Below, piece by piece: positions 8,140 through 16,626 of a stretch of 47,851 nucleotides of DNA (positions are counted from its first letter, which is position 1; each line of letters opens with the position of its first letter). The stretch is from Campylobacteraceae bacterium (GTDB lineage: Bacteria > Campylobacterota > Campylobacteria > Campylobacterales > Sulfurovaceae), in assembly GCA_027080995.1 (NCBI GenBank), contig JALWNT010000053.1, forward strand, positions 1 to 47,851. Direction: 5' to 3'. The position numbers and the translations under genes are program-made. Under the pieces are notes generated by a model. That model searched no databases, was not told the origin of the DNA, and saw only the letters and a program-made list of their open reading frames with translations.

Positions 8140-8487
8140 TCATGCGGTTTTAGTTCCTTTTTGAGATTTATACTTCGTTCCAGGAGGATGAATATATGGG
8201 AATGTCACAGTTGGGTTCGACCAAAATGCGATAGCATCCTTTTCTGCGTGTCGCCAGGAATCTTCCGGAGAGATTCTTTTCCAGACGAAGATTTCCGGCA
8301 CCATTCCCCTCTTAAGCAATTCTCTGATCCAAACATACACCGCTCTACTATCTCCCTTTTTGGCACATTCGATATGCTCGGCCAAACGGATCTCTCTGCG
8401 TTTATGCGTTTTGCCGATGTAGCGTAAGATCCGATTGCGTGGATCGACCAAACCGTAGATGAGATATCTTCCTACACGAACAGACAT
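8140..8487 (-). CDS. Small GIY-YIG nuclease-like protein
   Basis: This 115-residue protein starts at ATG 8487, just after the stop of the upstream gene (8495). The longer frame to 8520 would overlap that gene. It shows YLIYGLVDP (GIY element), RYIGKT (YIG element), a downstream RLAEH region and a Glu in WRHAEKDAIAFW, the order expected for a GIY-YIG endonuclease fold. No additional DNA-binding domain is visible. It may act as a stand-alone nuclease, as in small phage or homing-type members. Its GC content is lower than that of its neighbours, and it sits beside the double-hairpin element, so acquisition by transfer is possible. The target is unknown. Confidence 0.6.
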   Translation of the reverse strand: MSVRVGRYLIYGLVDPRNRILRYIGKTHKRREIRLAEHIECAKKGDSRAVYVWIRELLKRGMVPEIFVWKRISPEDSWRHAEKDAIAFWSNPTVTFPYIHPPGTKYKSQKGTKTA

Positions 8488-8494
8488 TTTCGAA

Positions 8495-8929
8495 TTAGGG
8501 CTGCCAGAAGGCACATACATCCCCCTCCTCCCGCTTGGGATCGAGCCACTGCTTTAAAAACTTGATCCGCTCCTCGGTCAGCGACGCTTTGAGATTGGCG
8601 AGGCACATGGGCAGGACCGAACCGTACTTTTCCGGGTGTTCCAGATACCCCGGATAGGCCATTTCGATCTCGGCATCCCGCATGGTGATCCAGGCCCTCT
8701 GGGCCTTTTTGAGCGCCCGGATGAAACGGGGATATTTTCGATACCGCTTGAGAAGCTCCCGATAGATCCGGTTGAGCTTGCGATCGGCTGACTGAAAATC
8801 CTGTGACGCACACGCGTTCATCGCCCCCTGAGTCATCGCCCGATCCCAGCAGGACGAAGCGTTTGGTTGAGCCGATTGAGCGGACAAAACGCCGACCGAA
8901 ACCAGTGCCACGATCACCATTCGTTTCAT
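8495..8929 (-). CDS. LprI/DUF1311-type secreted protein
   Basis: ATG 8929 is preceded by AGGAGAAGG at suitable distance and gives 144 residues. The N-terminus MKRMVIVALVSVGVLSAQSA is a signal peptide. The mature part has the DUF1311 pattern: SCWDRAMTQGAMNACA, then DRKLNRIYRELLKRY, AQRAWITMRDAEIEM and a final Cys-containing CLANLK segment. The family includes lysozyme-inhibitor LprI-like periplasmic proteins, but no activity can be assigned here. It is followed by the GIY-YIG gene after 7 bp. Reading frames starting further upstream (8998) would begin inside the heptamer array region and are less likely. Confidence 0.72.
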   Translation of the reverse strand: MKRMVIVALVSVGVLSAQSAQPNASSCWDRAMTQGAMNACASQDFQSADRKLNRIYRELLKRYRKYPRFIRALKKAQRAWITMRDAEIEMAYPGYLEHPEKYGSVLPMCLANLKASLTEERIKFLKQWLDPKREEGDVCAFWQP

Positions 8930-8986
8930 TCTTTTCCTTCTCCTCATTTCTTGGGTTTTCGTGAAATGGCAATCCCACGCTACACA

Positions 8987-9021
8987 ATTACTCCTCACTC
9001 CTCTCTCCTAACTCCTCACTC
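8987..9021. repeat. Degenerate heptamer array (CTCACTC family, 5 units) at the trmA 3' end
   Basis: Units ATTACTC, CTCACTC, CTCTCTC, CTAACTC and CTCACTC are perfectly phased at 7 bp. The trmA stop codon (9008) falls within the array, so the last codons and the stop of trmA are array sequence. Confidence 0.85.
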
Positions 9022-10126
9022 GAAGAAAGACTCCGCTTTCCATATGCCCCGTATGGGGAAACTGATCGAAAAGCGCCGCCCTCTGCACCTCGTGGCTAAT
9101 GTTCAGATGTTCCAGATCCCTCGCCAGGGTCTCGGGGTTGCAGGAGATGTAAATGATATTTTCGAAGGTAGAGATCAGCTCACGGGTCGCCTCATCCAGC
9201 CCAGCTCTGGGGGGATCGACCAGAACGCAACGAAAATCATATTCGTCAATATCAATTCCCTTCAGCCGATTGAAACTCCGCTCCTTGCGCAGGGCGGAGG
9301 TCATCTCCTCGGAGCTCAGCCGGACAAAGGCGATATTCTCCACCCCGTTGAGGGCGCAGTTCTCCTTGGCCGCTTTGATGGAGTTTTTGCTGATCTCGGT
9401 GGCCAGCACTTTGTCGAAACATTCCGCCGCCAGAGGGATCGTGAAGTTCCCCAGTCCACAGTAGGCCTCCAGCAGGTCCCCGCCGCCCGCTTCGGCGGCG
9501 TGGGCTTTGGCCCATTCGATCATCTTCATATTCACAAACGGATTGGGCTGAGTGAACCCTCCCTCGTAGTGGCGATATTGATATTTTTTACTATCAATCT
9601 CCAGGACCTCGGTGACAAAATCCCGGGAGAGGACTAGCCGCTGCTTGCGGGCCCGGCCGATAATGGAGGCGCTCAGCTGTTCTTCAAGCGCCCGGGCCTC
9701 CCGTTGCCATGCTTCATCGAGCTGCCGGTGGTAGAGCATCGTGATCAGGCACTCCCCCGTCGTCGCCGCCAGAAACTCCACGGCAAAAAGTTTCCGGGAG
9801 AGAACCTCCGATCCGTTGATAGCCTCCAGCAGCGGCTCCATCCGCTCCTCGATGGGCCGGATCACCTTGGGACACTCTTCGATCACTACGCTGCCGTCTT
9901 TGCTCATATTCCCCATGGCGTAGTCGCAGCGCTCCCCATCGTGCCAGATCCGAAACTCGGCCCGGGCCCGGTAGTGCGTATCGGGCGAAGAATAGGTTTC
10001 GATCTCCCCTTCATAAAAAGGTGCGAGCAGTCCCGCCAATCTGCGGTGTTTCTCCTCCAATTGTGTCTCGTAGTCGATCGCATAAAGTGTGCAGCTCCCG
10101 CACTCCCCGAAATGTCGGCATTTCAC
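9008..10126 (-). CDS. trmA: tRNA (uracil-5-)-methyltransferase TrmA
   Basis: TrmA makes m5U54 in the T-loop of tRNA from S-adenosylmethionine. The chosen start is GTG at 10126, with AAGGG 7 nt upstream. It places KCRHFGECGSC at the very N-terminus, as in other Campylobacterota, and gives 372 residues. The longer frame to 10174 would run into the glmU leader. Motifs seen are GGDLLEAYCGLGNFTIPLA (SAM binding), CVLVDPPRAGL, IIYISCNPETL with the nucleophilic Cys, and HTGHMESGVFLRV with the general-base Glu at the C-terminus. The last codons and the stop come from a 7-bp repeat array, so the natural C-terminus may have been slightly different. It is divergent from glmU with 59 bp between start codons. 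Confidence 0.92.
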   Translation of the reverse strand: MKCRHFGECGSCTLYAIDYETQLEEKHRRLAGLLAPFYEGEIETYSSPDTHYRARAEFRIWHDGERCDYAMGNMSKDGSVVIEECPKVIRPIEERMEPLLEAINGSEVLSRKLFAVEFLAATTGECLITMLYHRQLDEAWQREARALEEQLSASIIGRARKQRLVLSRDFVTEVLEIDSKKYQYRHYEGGFTQPNPFVNMKMIEWAKAHAAEAGGGDLLEAYCGLGNFTIPLAAECFDKVLATEISKNSIKAAKENCALNGVENIAFVRLSSEEMTSALRKERSFNRLKGIDIDEYDFRCVLVDPPRAGLDEATRELISTFENIIYISCNPETLARDLEHLNISHEVQRAALFDQFPHTGHMESGVFLRVRS

Positions 10127-10142
10127 CTTAAAACCCTTTGGA

Positions 10143-10148
10143 TATAAT
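10143..10148 (+). promoter_or_regulatory. -10 element (TATAAT) upstream of glmU
   Basis: GGATATAATTGC contains a perfect TATAAT 37 bp before the glmU ATG, in the narrow gap shared with the divergent trmA. No good -35 is visible. Confidence 0.5.
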
Positions 10149-10185
10149 TGCTTTATTTTCAAGATTTTACCCAAAGGAAGTTTCG

Positions 10186-11484
10186 ATGTCCGTATCCGTC
10201 GTGATCCTCGCCGCCGGGAAAGGGACCCGGATGAAGTCCAAAACCCCCAAGGTCCTCCATACCATCAGCGGCAAACCGATGCTCTTTCACGCCCTAGACG
10301 CCGCGACGAAAATCAGCGACGATGTCACCGTGGTGCTCCACCATCAGTTCGACCGGGTCAAAGAGGCTGTCGAGAACGAATACAAGCGGGTACATATCCA
10401 CCGTCAGGATGCCGAGAACTACCCGGGCACCGGCGGGGCCCTGCGGGGGATCGATTTCCGCCACGATCGGGTGCTGATCCTCAACGGCGACATGCCCCTG
10501 GTGACCACCTCCTCCCTGCTGCGATTGACGGATGCCGGCGGCGACGTGGCCATGAGCGTCATCGATCTGGAGGATCCCAGCGGCTACGGACGGGTCGTCA
10601 TCGAAGGGGGCGAGGTCAAAGAGATCGTCGAAGAGAAGGACTGCACCCCCGAACAGCGCCTCATCCACACTGTCAACGCCGGGGTCTACTGCGTGCGGCG
10701 TGAACTGCTGGAGCGCTACATCCCCCAACTCTCCAACGACAACGCCCAACAGGAGTATTACCTCACCGACATCGTCAAGATGGCCGTCGACGAAGGGCGC
10801 CACGTCAAACCGGTCTTCGTCGAAGAGGAAGAGTTCAAAGGGGTCAACTCCCGCGTCGACCTGGCCCACGCCGAGGAGATCATGCAGCGGCGGATCCGCC
10901 GCTACTGGATGATGGAGGGGGTCACCATGCGGCTGCCCGAGACGATCTACATCGACTGCCGGGCCGAGTTCATCGGAGAGTGCGAGATCGAGAGCGGCGT
11001 GCAGATCCACGGCCGCAGCCGGATCGAAAACGCCCACATCAAGGCCCACTCGGTGATCGAAGATGCCGTCATCCGCGATAGCAGCGTCGGCCCCATGGCC
11101 CGCATCCGCCCCGGATCGAACCTCTCTCATACCCAGATCGGCAACTTCGTCGAAGTGAAAAAATCGATCCTCAAAGGGGTCAAAGCGGGCCATCTGAGCT
11201 ACCTGGGCGACAGCGAGATCGGCGAGGGGACCAACATCGGAGCCGGCACCATCACCTGCAACTACGACGGCAAGGCCAAATACAAAACGATCATCGGCAA
11301 AAACGTCTTCGTCGGCAGCGACACCCAGCTCGTCGCCCCCGTGACGATCGAGGACGAAACGATCATCGCCGCGGGGAGCACCGTCACCCGGGACGTCCCC
11401 ACGGGCGCACTGGCCATCAGCCGCGCCCCGCTCAAGATCGTCGAAGGGTTCTACCGGAAATTTTTCAACAAAGGACGCCAATGA
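10186..11484 (+). CDS. glmU: Bifunctional UDP-GlcNAc pyrophosphorylase / GlcN-1-P acetyltransferase GlmU
   Basis: GlmU makes UDP-N-acetylglucosamine for peptidoglycan and LPS. It has 432 residues from ATG 10186, which follows AAAGGAAG. The N-terminal uridyltransferase shows LAAGKGTRMKSKTPKVLH and ILNGDMPL. The C-terminal left-handed beta-helix has RIRPGS, NFVEVKKS, HLSYLGDSEIGEGTNIGAGT and CNYDGKAKYKT, with the catalytic His and the acetyl-CoA site residues. It is the first gene of a tightly packed run, and its stop overlaps the coaBC start by 4 bp. Earlier in-frame start codons would enter the divergent trmA gene. Confidence 0.96.
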   Translation: MSVSVVILAAGKGTRMKSKTPKVLHTISGKPMLFHALDAATKISDDVTVVLHHQFDRVKEAVENEYKRVHIHRQDAENYPGTGGALRGIDFRHDRVLILNGDMPLVTTSSLLRLTDAGGDVAMSVIDLEDPSGYGRVVIEGGEVKEIVEEKDCTPEQRLIHTVNAGVYCVRRELLERYIPQLSNDNAQQEYYLTDIVKMAVDEGRHVKPVFVEEEEFKGVNSRVDLAHAEEIMQRRIRRYWMMEGVTMRLPETIYIDCRAEFIGECEIESGVQIHGRSRIENAHIKAHSVIEDAVIRDSSVGPMARIRPGSNLSHTQIGNFVEVKKSILKGVKAGHLSYLGDSEIGEGTNIGAGTITCNYDGKAKYKTIIGKNVFVGSDTQLVAPVTIEDETIIAAGSTVTRDVPTGALAISRAPLKIVEGFYRKFFNKGRQ

Positions 11485-12755
11485 CACCCCCCGTCGATCT
11501 GAGCGGACGCCGGATCCTGCTCGGGGTCACCGGCTCCATCGCCGCCTACAAGTCCTGCGAGATCGCCCGTCTCTTCGTCAAGGCCGGCGCCGAGGTGCGG
11601 GTGGTGATGACCCCCGCCGCCGAACGCTTCGTCTCTCCACTGACCTTCGAAGCCCTCACCCGTCAGCCTGTCCTGACCGAAAGCGGCGAGAGCTGGAGCG
11701 ATGATCGCAACCACATCGACACCGCCAAATGGGCCGAAGCCTTCGTGATCGCCCCCGCCACCGCCAACACCCTCAACAAACTCTCCAAAGGAATCGCCGA
11801 CAATCTGCTGCTGCAGACCGCCCTGGCCTACGCCGGTCCGTTGCTGGTCGCCCCTGCGGCCAATACGCAGATGCTGCGCAACCACTACACCGAAGGGTCC
11901 CTGAAAATGCTCAAGGTCAACGACGTCACCGTCGTCGAGCCGGTGGAGAAGCTCCTGGCCTGCGGCGACGAAGGGAGCGGCGCCCTGGCCGACCCTCTGG
12001 AGATCTTCTACCAGACCGCTAGAGCCCTCCTGATCGATGAGTTTTGGAAAGACCGCAAAGCGGTGGTCACCGGCGGGGGCACCCGGGAGGCCATCGACGC
12101 GGTGCGCTTCATCGGCAACCGCTCCAGCGGCAAAATGGCCGATGCCCTGGCCACGGCACTCTGGCTCCGGGGCGCCGATATCTGCTATCTGCGCACCATG
12201 GCCAACCCGGGACTCCCGGCTCAGATCTACACCATCGAGGTCGAGAGTGCCGAGGAGATGGGCGAATATCTCATCGACTGCATCCGCGTCGCCAAAAAAG
12301 GGGTCATGAGTCGCCCCAGCATGAACAATCCCAACCCCGTCGGGATGATCCAGAAGCCCCCCTACCTCTTCATGGCGGCGGCGGTGAGCGATTACCGCCC
12401 CCGCTACCCCCAGGAGGGCAAGCTCAAAAAGAGCGCCCTGGGCGAGCACTGGACCTTGGAACTGATCCAAAATCCCGATCTGCTAAGCTCCCTGGACAAA
12501 ACGGGCATCGTCACCGTCGCCTTCAAGGCCGAGACCGATCCCGAGAAGGGCCGGGAAAATGCCCGACAGCTCCTGGATGCGAAAGGGGTCGACGCGGTCT
12601 GCTACAACCATGTCGGCGAGGGCAAAGGTTTCGGCAGCGAAGAAAATGCCGTCACCTTCATCACTCCCGACCGGGAAGCGGAGCTGGCCACCGCGCCCAA
12701 AGCGGAACTGGCCTACGCCATTCTCGACGAAGCGAAGAAACTAAGTAATGAGTAA
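11481..12755 (+). CDS. coaBC: Phosphopantothenoylcysteine decarboxylase / phosphopantothenate-cysteine ligase
   Basis: CoaBC carries out two steps of coenzyme A synthesis. The 424-residue protein has the N-terminal FMN-dependent CoaC domain: GVTGSIAAYKSCEIAR, the active-site His in NHIDTAKWAEAFVIAPATANT, PAANTQM, and the Cys in ACGDEGSGAL. The C-terminal CTP-dependent CoaB domain starts at VVTGGGTREAIDAVRFIGNRSSGKM, and FMAAAVSDYRP is present. The ACGDEGSGAL segment differs a little from the usual CGxxGxGRM, but the key Cys is there. It overlaps glmU by 4 bp and uppS by 8 bp, indicating translational coupling. Confidence 0.94.
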   Translation: MTPPVDLSGRRILLGVTGSIAAYKSCEIARLFVKAGAEVRVVMTPAAERFVSPLTFEALTRQPVLTESGESWSDDRNHIDTAKWAEAFVIAPATANTLNKLSKGIADNLLLQTALAYAGPLLVAPAANTQMLRNHYTEGSLKMLKVNDVTVVEPVEKLLACGDEGSGALADPLEIFYQTARALLIDEFWKDRKAVVTGGGTREAIDAVRFIGNRSSGKMADALATALWLRGADICYLRTMANPGLPAQIYTIEVESAEEMGEYLIDCIRVAKKGVMSRPSMNNPNPVGMIQKPPYLFMAAAVSDYRPRYPQEGKLKKSALGEHWTLELIQNPDLLSSLDKTGIVTVAFKAETDPEKGRENARQLLDAKGVDAVCYNHVGEGKGFGSEENAVTFITPDREAELATAPKAELAYAILDEAKKLSNE

Positions 12756-13428
12756 CACGCTGCAGCATCTGGCCATCATCATGGACGGCAACGGCCGCTG
12801 GGCCAAAGAGCGGGGCCTGCGCCGGACCAAAGGCCACGAGGCCGGCGTGGAGACGGTGCGCCGGGTGACCGAGTACTGTGCTGAAGATCCCGAGATCGAG
12901 ACCCTCACCCTCTACGCCTTCAGCACCGAGAATTGGAAACGGCCCAGGATGGAGGTGGACTATCTGATGCATCTGCTTGAGAAGTACATCCGCTTGGAGC
13001 AGGAGCGCTATATGGAGCACGGGATCCGTTTCGAGACCATCGGGGACCTTAGCCCCTTCAGCGACAAGCTGCGCCGGACCCTGAAAGCGACCCGGGAACT
13101 GACCCGCAACAACCGGCAGCTGACCCAGATCCTGGCCCTCAACTACGGAGCGCGGGACGAGATCGTCCGAAGCGTCCGGCGGGTGCTCGAAGCGGGCGAA
13201 GAGATCAGCGAAGCGAGCATCGGCCGCCACCTGGACACCCCCTACACCGATGCGGACCTGCTGATCCGCACCAGCGGGGAGCAGCGTCTGAGCAACTTCC
13301 TGCTCTGGCAGCTGAGCTATACGGAGCTGGCCTTTACCGACACCTATTGGCCCGATTTCAGTGTCGAAGAGCTGCGAAGCATCATCGACGATTTCAAAGC
13401 GCGTCAGCGCAAATTCGGAGGGATATGA
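12748..13428 (+). CDS. uppS: Undecaprenyl diphosphate synthase
   Basis: UppS is a cis-prenyltransferase that condenses isopentenyl diphosphates onto farnesyl diphosphate to make the C55 carrier for cell-wall and polysaccharide synthesis. The 226-residue sequence has HLAIIMDGNGRWAKERGL with the catalytic Asp, LYAFSTENWKRP, and DLLIRTSGEQRLSNFLLWQ with the RxSGExR signature. It overlaps coaBC by 8 bp. Its product would also serve the WecA-like and Wzx pathway at the left end of the window. Confidence 0.95.
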   Translation: MSNTLQHLAIIMDGNGRWAKERGLRRTKGHEAGVETVRRVTEYCAEDPEIETLTLYAFSTENWKRPRMEVDYLMHLLEKYIRLEQERYMEHGIRFETIGDLSPFSDKLRRTLKATRELTRNNRQLTQILALNYGARDEIVRSVRRVLEAGEEISEASIGRHLDTPYTDADLLIRTSGEQRLSNFLLWQLSYTELAFTDTYWPDFSVEELRSIIDDFKARQRKFGGI

Positions 13429-13429
13429 G

Positions 13430-14233
13430 ATGGCAGAGACACTGATCTGGACACTGGGGGTCTTCCTGCTGGGGCTCATGGTGGGCTCGTTTCTCAATGT
13501 GGTGATCCACCGCACTCCCCGAGGGGAGAACATCGCCTGGCCGGGATCGCACTGTCCCAAATGCGGTGAGAATCTCCGCTGGTATCACAACGTCCCTCTC
13601 CTCTCCTGGCTTGCCCTTCGGGGACGCTGTGCCTTCTGCCGCGAGCCGATCTCGTTCCGCTATCCCTTGGTGGAGTTGCTCAACGGTCTTCTCTGGGCGG
13701 CACTTTATCTGAAGCTTGCTCCCCAGCTGCAGAACCATATCGACGTGGCGGGGATCCTCTATTTTCTGCTGATCGCCGCCACCTTCTCCGCACTGCTGGC
13801 GCTTAGCATGATCGACTTTGAATTTTTTGCCGTACCTGATTCGATCAACCTTTTTGCTTTGCTGACAGCCCTGCTGGCCGCCGTATCCCACGCCTGGCAG
13901 GTCGGAGACTGGAACCTCGCCCTGCACGCCTTGCGGGATGCCGTCATCGCCGCCGGCGGCCTCTGGCTTCTGGCCTGGCTCATCGGCAAGGCGACCGGCA
14001 AGGAGGCCATGGGAGGCGCCGACGTGATCGTGGCCGGGACCATGGCGGCTCTGTTGGGTTTTCCGGGCTTTTTCCTCGCTCTTTTTGCCGCGGCGATTCT
14101 GGCCATCGTCCCCTCCCTTTTGGCCAAGGATACGATGGTTCCTTTCGTCCCTTTTCTCTCACTGGGGACTTTGATCGTCTTCCTCTTTGATCATCCTCTC
14201 ATCGATTGGCTGGAGCAATATCTCTATGGCTAA
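13430..14233 (+). CDS. Type IV prepilin peptidase (PilD/GspO family)
   Basis: This integral membrane aspartyl protease has 267 residues from ATG 13430, with GGAGGG upstream. It would cleave and N-methylate type IV pilin-like proteins. The N-terminal domain has two zinc-type pairs (CPKCG and CAFCREP) after the first helix. The catalytic aspartates are in SMIDFEFFAVPD and in GGADVIVAGTMAALLGFPG. Several hydrophobic helices follow. It starts 2 bp after uppS, and lptF/G begins inside its end (8-bp overlap). No pilin or pilus assembly gene is visible nearby, so its substrates are encoded elsewhere. Confidence 0.9.
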   Translation: MAETLIWTLGVFLLGLMVGSFLNVVIHRTPRGENIAWPGSHCPKCGENLRWYHNVPLLSWLALRGRCAFCREPISFRYPLVELLNGLLWAALYLKLAPQLQNHIDVAGILYFLLIAATFSALLALSMIDFEFFAVPDSINLFALLTALLAAVSHAWQVGDWNLALHALRDAVIAAGGLWLLAWLIGKATGKEAMGGADVIVAGTMAALLGFPGFFLALFAAAILAIVPSLLAKDTMVPFVPFLSLGTLIVFLFDHPLIDWLEQYLYG

Positions 14234-15245
14234 GACGCGGCATTTTTTGCTTCAGGCTTTTGTTCGAAAGTTTCTGATCGTCTTTCTCCCTTTTCTTTTG
14301 ATCGTTTCTCTCGTTTTTCTCATTCAGATCTCGATACTTTCCGCTCGAATCAACCTGGAAAGCGGTGAACTTTTGCGCTTTTTCAGTTATCTGATTCCGG
14401 AAATACTTCTCTACACCATTCCTTTCGCTCTTATTGCCGCTTTGGCCAATCTGTTTACCTCGCTCTCCGAAGAGAACGAACTCATCGCCCTTTTTGCCCT
14501 TGGCCATCGGCCGATCGACTTACTCAAACAGTACCTCCCCGCCACAATTCTTCTCTCCGCTCTACTGGCGGTTCTCTCCTTGATGCTTTACCCCCAAATG
14601 AAGCAAAAGATCCAAATCTTCAAAGAACGGAAACTGGCGGAAGCGACTCTAAAAATTTCTCCCAATAAACTGAGCCAAAGCTTTGGGGATTACCACGTAT
14701 ACGTCGCTGCCCGGGATGAGAAAGGGTATCGGGATATCGTCCTATTCGACAATCACGACCGTACTCGGCAGCGTCTCTTTCTCGCCAAACGCGCCACGGC
14801 CCGAAACGACGGAAAACGTTTGGCATTGACCCTTTACGACGGAACCGGAGAGAGTGAAGAGCGTGGTAAAATCGAATCGTTGCGTTATCGCAAACTCACC
14901 GTCTATCAATATCCTCGATTTTCCGAACGCTCCTATCTCAATTTTCGCCGCTTCTGGGAGCGTGCCGCAACGGATCGCCATCAACGCGGGAAATTGCTCT
15001 ATTTTATTTTTATTTCGATCTCTCCTCTCTTTATTCTTCCACTCAGCGCCGCGCTCGGGATTTTCAATCCCCGCTACGAAAGAAACCGTGCAGCAGCCGT
15101 GATCTTTTTCAACGCACTGCTCATCTACGTTCCGGCGGTCCTGATCCAGAAGTCCGGAAGTCTCGCGCTATTTGCTCTGCTCTTCGCTGCGGAAGTGCTC
15201 ATCGTCACTCTTTTGCTTCAACGCAAAGTGCTCAAACGTTTCTAG
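14226..15245 (+). CDS. LptF/LptG-family permease
   Basis: YjgP/YjgQ-family membrane proteins form the transmembrane part of the LptB2FG complex that extracts lipopolysaccharide from the inner membrane. The 339-residue protein has three N-terminal helices (about 13-36, 55-75, 97-118), a periplasmic beta-jellyroll region (about 130-245) and three C-terminal helices. The motifs EENELIALFALGHRP and SPLFILPLSAALGIFNPRY are typical. ATG 14226 lies 8 bp before the end of the prepilin peptidase gene. It is noticeably less GC-rich than the flanking uppS and truA. Whether it is LptF or LptG cannot be decided from the sequence. Confidence 0.87.
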   Translation: MAKTRHFLLQAFVRKFLIVFLPFLLIVSLVFLIQISILSARINLESGELLRFFSYLIPEILLYTIPFALIAALANLFTSLSEENELIALFALGHRPIDLLKQYLPATILLSALLAVLSLMLYPQMKQKIQIFKERKLAEATLKISPNKLSQSFGDYHVYVAARDEKGYRDIVLFDNHDRTRQRLFLAKRATARNDGKRLALTLYDGTGESEERGKIESLRYRKLTVYQYPRFSERSYLNFRRFWERAATDRHQRGKLLYFIFISISPLFILPLSAALGIFNPRYERNRAAAVIFFNALLIYVPAVLIQKSGSLALFALLFAAEVLIVTLLLQRKVLKRF

Positions 15246-15253
15246 GAGAGTTC

Positions 15254-16024
15254 ATGCGGATCAAAGCCATCATCGCCTACGACGGTTCCGCCTTCGAGGG
15301 CTTCCAGCGCCAGAAGCGTACTCCCCGCACGGTCCAAGGGGAGCTGGAGCGGGCTCTGCACTCCCTGGGGGTCGAAAGCCAAATCATCGGCAGCGGCCGC
15401 ACCGACGCCGGCGTCCACGCCACGGGCCAGGTGGTCCATTTCGATCTGCCCGAACACTGGGCCGCCCAGCCGCTGAAAAAACTCCAGACCCACCTCAACA
15501 ACCGCTTCGACGCCATCCGCATCAAACACCTCAGCTCGGCCAAAAACGACTTTCACGCCCGCTACGACGCCAGAGAGCGGATCTATCGCTACATTTTCCG
15601 CCCGGAACCTTCCATCTTCGAACGCCGCTACGTCGCCCGGCTCTCTATCGGTGATTGGAAGCTGCTGACTCGGGCGCTGGAGTCTTTCGTCGGCCGCCAC
15701 GATTTCGGCTACTTCCTCAAAACCGGCTCCCAAACCGCCCACAACGTCCGCACGATCACCCGCGCCTATGCCCTGCAGCGCGGCCCCTACGGCTACATCT
15801 ACTTTCATGCCGACGGCTTCCTCAGAGCCCAGGTGCGAATGATGGTCCACGCCGCCTCCGCCGTCGCCAACGGAGAACTCAGCCTCGAGCAACTCAGAGA
15901 ACAGCTAAAACTCCAAACCCGCCACACCACCCGACTGGCACCCCCGGAGGGGCTCTATCTGGCCAGAGTAATTTATGATGATCGGCTCTGCGAAGCCGGG
16001 CAACACTCTCTCAAAGGACAATGA
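15254..16024 (+). CDS. truA: tRNA pseudouridine(38-40) synthase TruA
   Basis: TruA modifies U38-U40 in the anticodon stem-loop. The 256-residue sequence has IAYDGSAFEGFQRQ, the catalytic Asp in SGRTDAGVHATGQVVHF, a conserved FHARYDARERIYRYIF region and HADGFLRAQVRMMV. ATG 15254 has AGGAG upstream. The 3' end overlaps the convergent nth gene by 52 bp, so part of both C-termini is encoded by the same DNA. Confidence 0.95.
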   Translation: MRIKAIIAYDGSAFEGFQRQKRTPRTVQGELERALHSLGVESQIIGSGRTDAGVHATGQVVHFDLPEHWAAQPLKKLQTHLNNRFDAIRIKHLSSAKNDFHARYDARERIYRYIFRPEPSIFERRYVARLSIGDWKLLTRALESFVGRHDFGYFLKTGSQTAHNVRTITRAYALQRGPYGYIYFHADGFLRAQVRMMVHAASAVANGELSLEQLREQLKLQTRHTTRLAPPEGLYLARVIYDDRLCEAGQHSLKGQ

Positions 16025-16626
16025 TCACAATCCGGATGACGGGGACGGCAGATGACTTGACCGAAACTGACGAGCAGCCGATTGAGCCCCTTGCGCTCCT
16101 GCGGCAGAAGTGCTCTCTCCAAGATACGATCCGTTTCTTCGGGGCTTTTACTCCTCACGAAACCCAGAAGATTCACGAGACGGTGCACATGCGTATCCAC
16201 GGCGGCGACTTCCGCCCCAAAGGCGTTTTCCAGGACGATTTTCGCGGTCTTCGGGCCCACCCCTTTGAGCGCAGTGAGTTCCTGAAGCGTCGAAGGGACT
16301 TCACCTCCGTGGCGTTCGAGAAGTTCACGGCTTACGTGCCGAATCGAAGCGGCCTTTTTGCGCCAGAATCCGACCGGATAGATCGTCTCCGCGATCCACT
16401 CTTCCGAGAGCCTGAGCATCGCCTCCGGAGTATCGGCCAGGGTGAAGAGTCGCTTGCCCGCTTCCAGGGTCGTTTCGTCACGGGTTTGAAAACTCAGTAG
16501 AGTGGAAATGAGAATTGTATAGGGAGTCCGCCGATAGGCGTTTTCGAAGCGTTTGGCGGGAGCGTCCCATTTGGGATACTCCGCTCTAAGCAGCTTCAGG
16601 CAGTGAAGAAAAGTCTCTTTGGTCAC
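15973..16626 (-). CDS. nth: Endonuclease III
   Basis: Nth is a bifunctional DNA glycosylase/AP lyase acting on oxidised pyrimidines in base-excision repair. The 217-residue sequence has the helix-hairpin-helix LKGVGPKTAKIVLENAFG with the catalytic Lys, the catalytic Asp in VAAVDTHVHRL, and a [4Fe-4S] cluster motif C-x6-C-x2-C-x5-C near the C-terminus (CRPRHPDCDHCPLRECC). The ATG overlaps the stop of the upstream DUF3365-type gene by 4 bp. The 3' end overlaps truA on the other strand. Confidence 0.94.
   Translation of the reverse strand: MTKETFLHCLKLLRAEYPKWDAPAKRFENAYRRTPYTILISTLLSFQTRDETTLEAGKRLFTLADTPEAMLRLSEEWIAETIYPVGFWRKKAASIRHVSRELLERHGGEVPSTLQELTALKGVGPKTAKIVLENAFGAEVAAVDTHVHRLVNLLGFVRSKSPEETDRILERALLPQERKGLNRLLVSFGQVICRPRHPDCDHCPLRECCPASQSRSS

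Noticed and set aside
8140-8487. Homing endonuclease in an intron
   Set aside because: The GIY-YIG gene lies between complete genes, and no interrupted gene or intron signature is visible around it.
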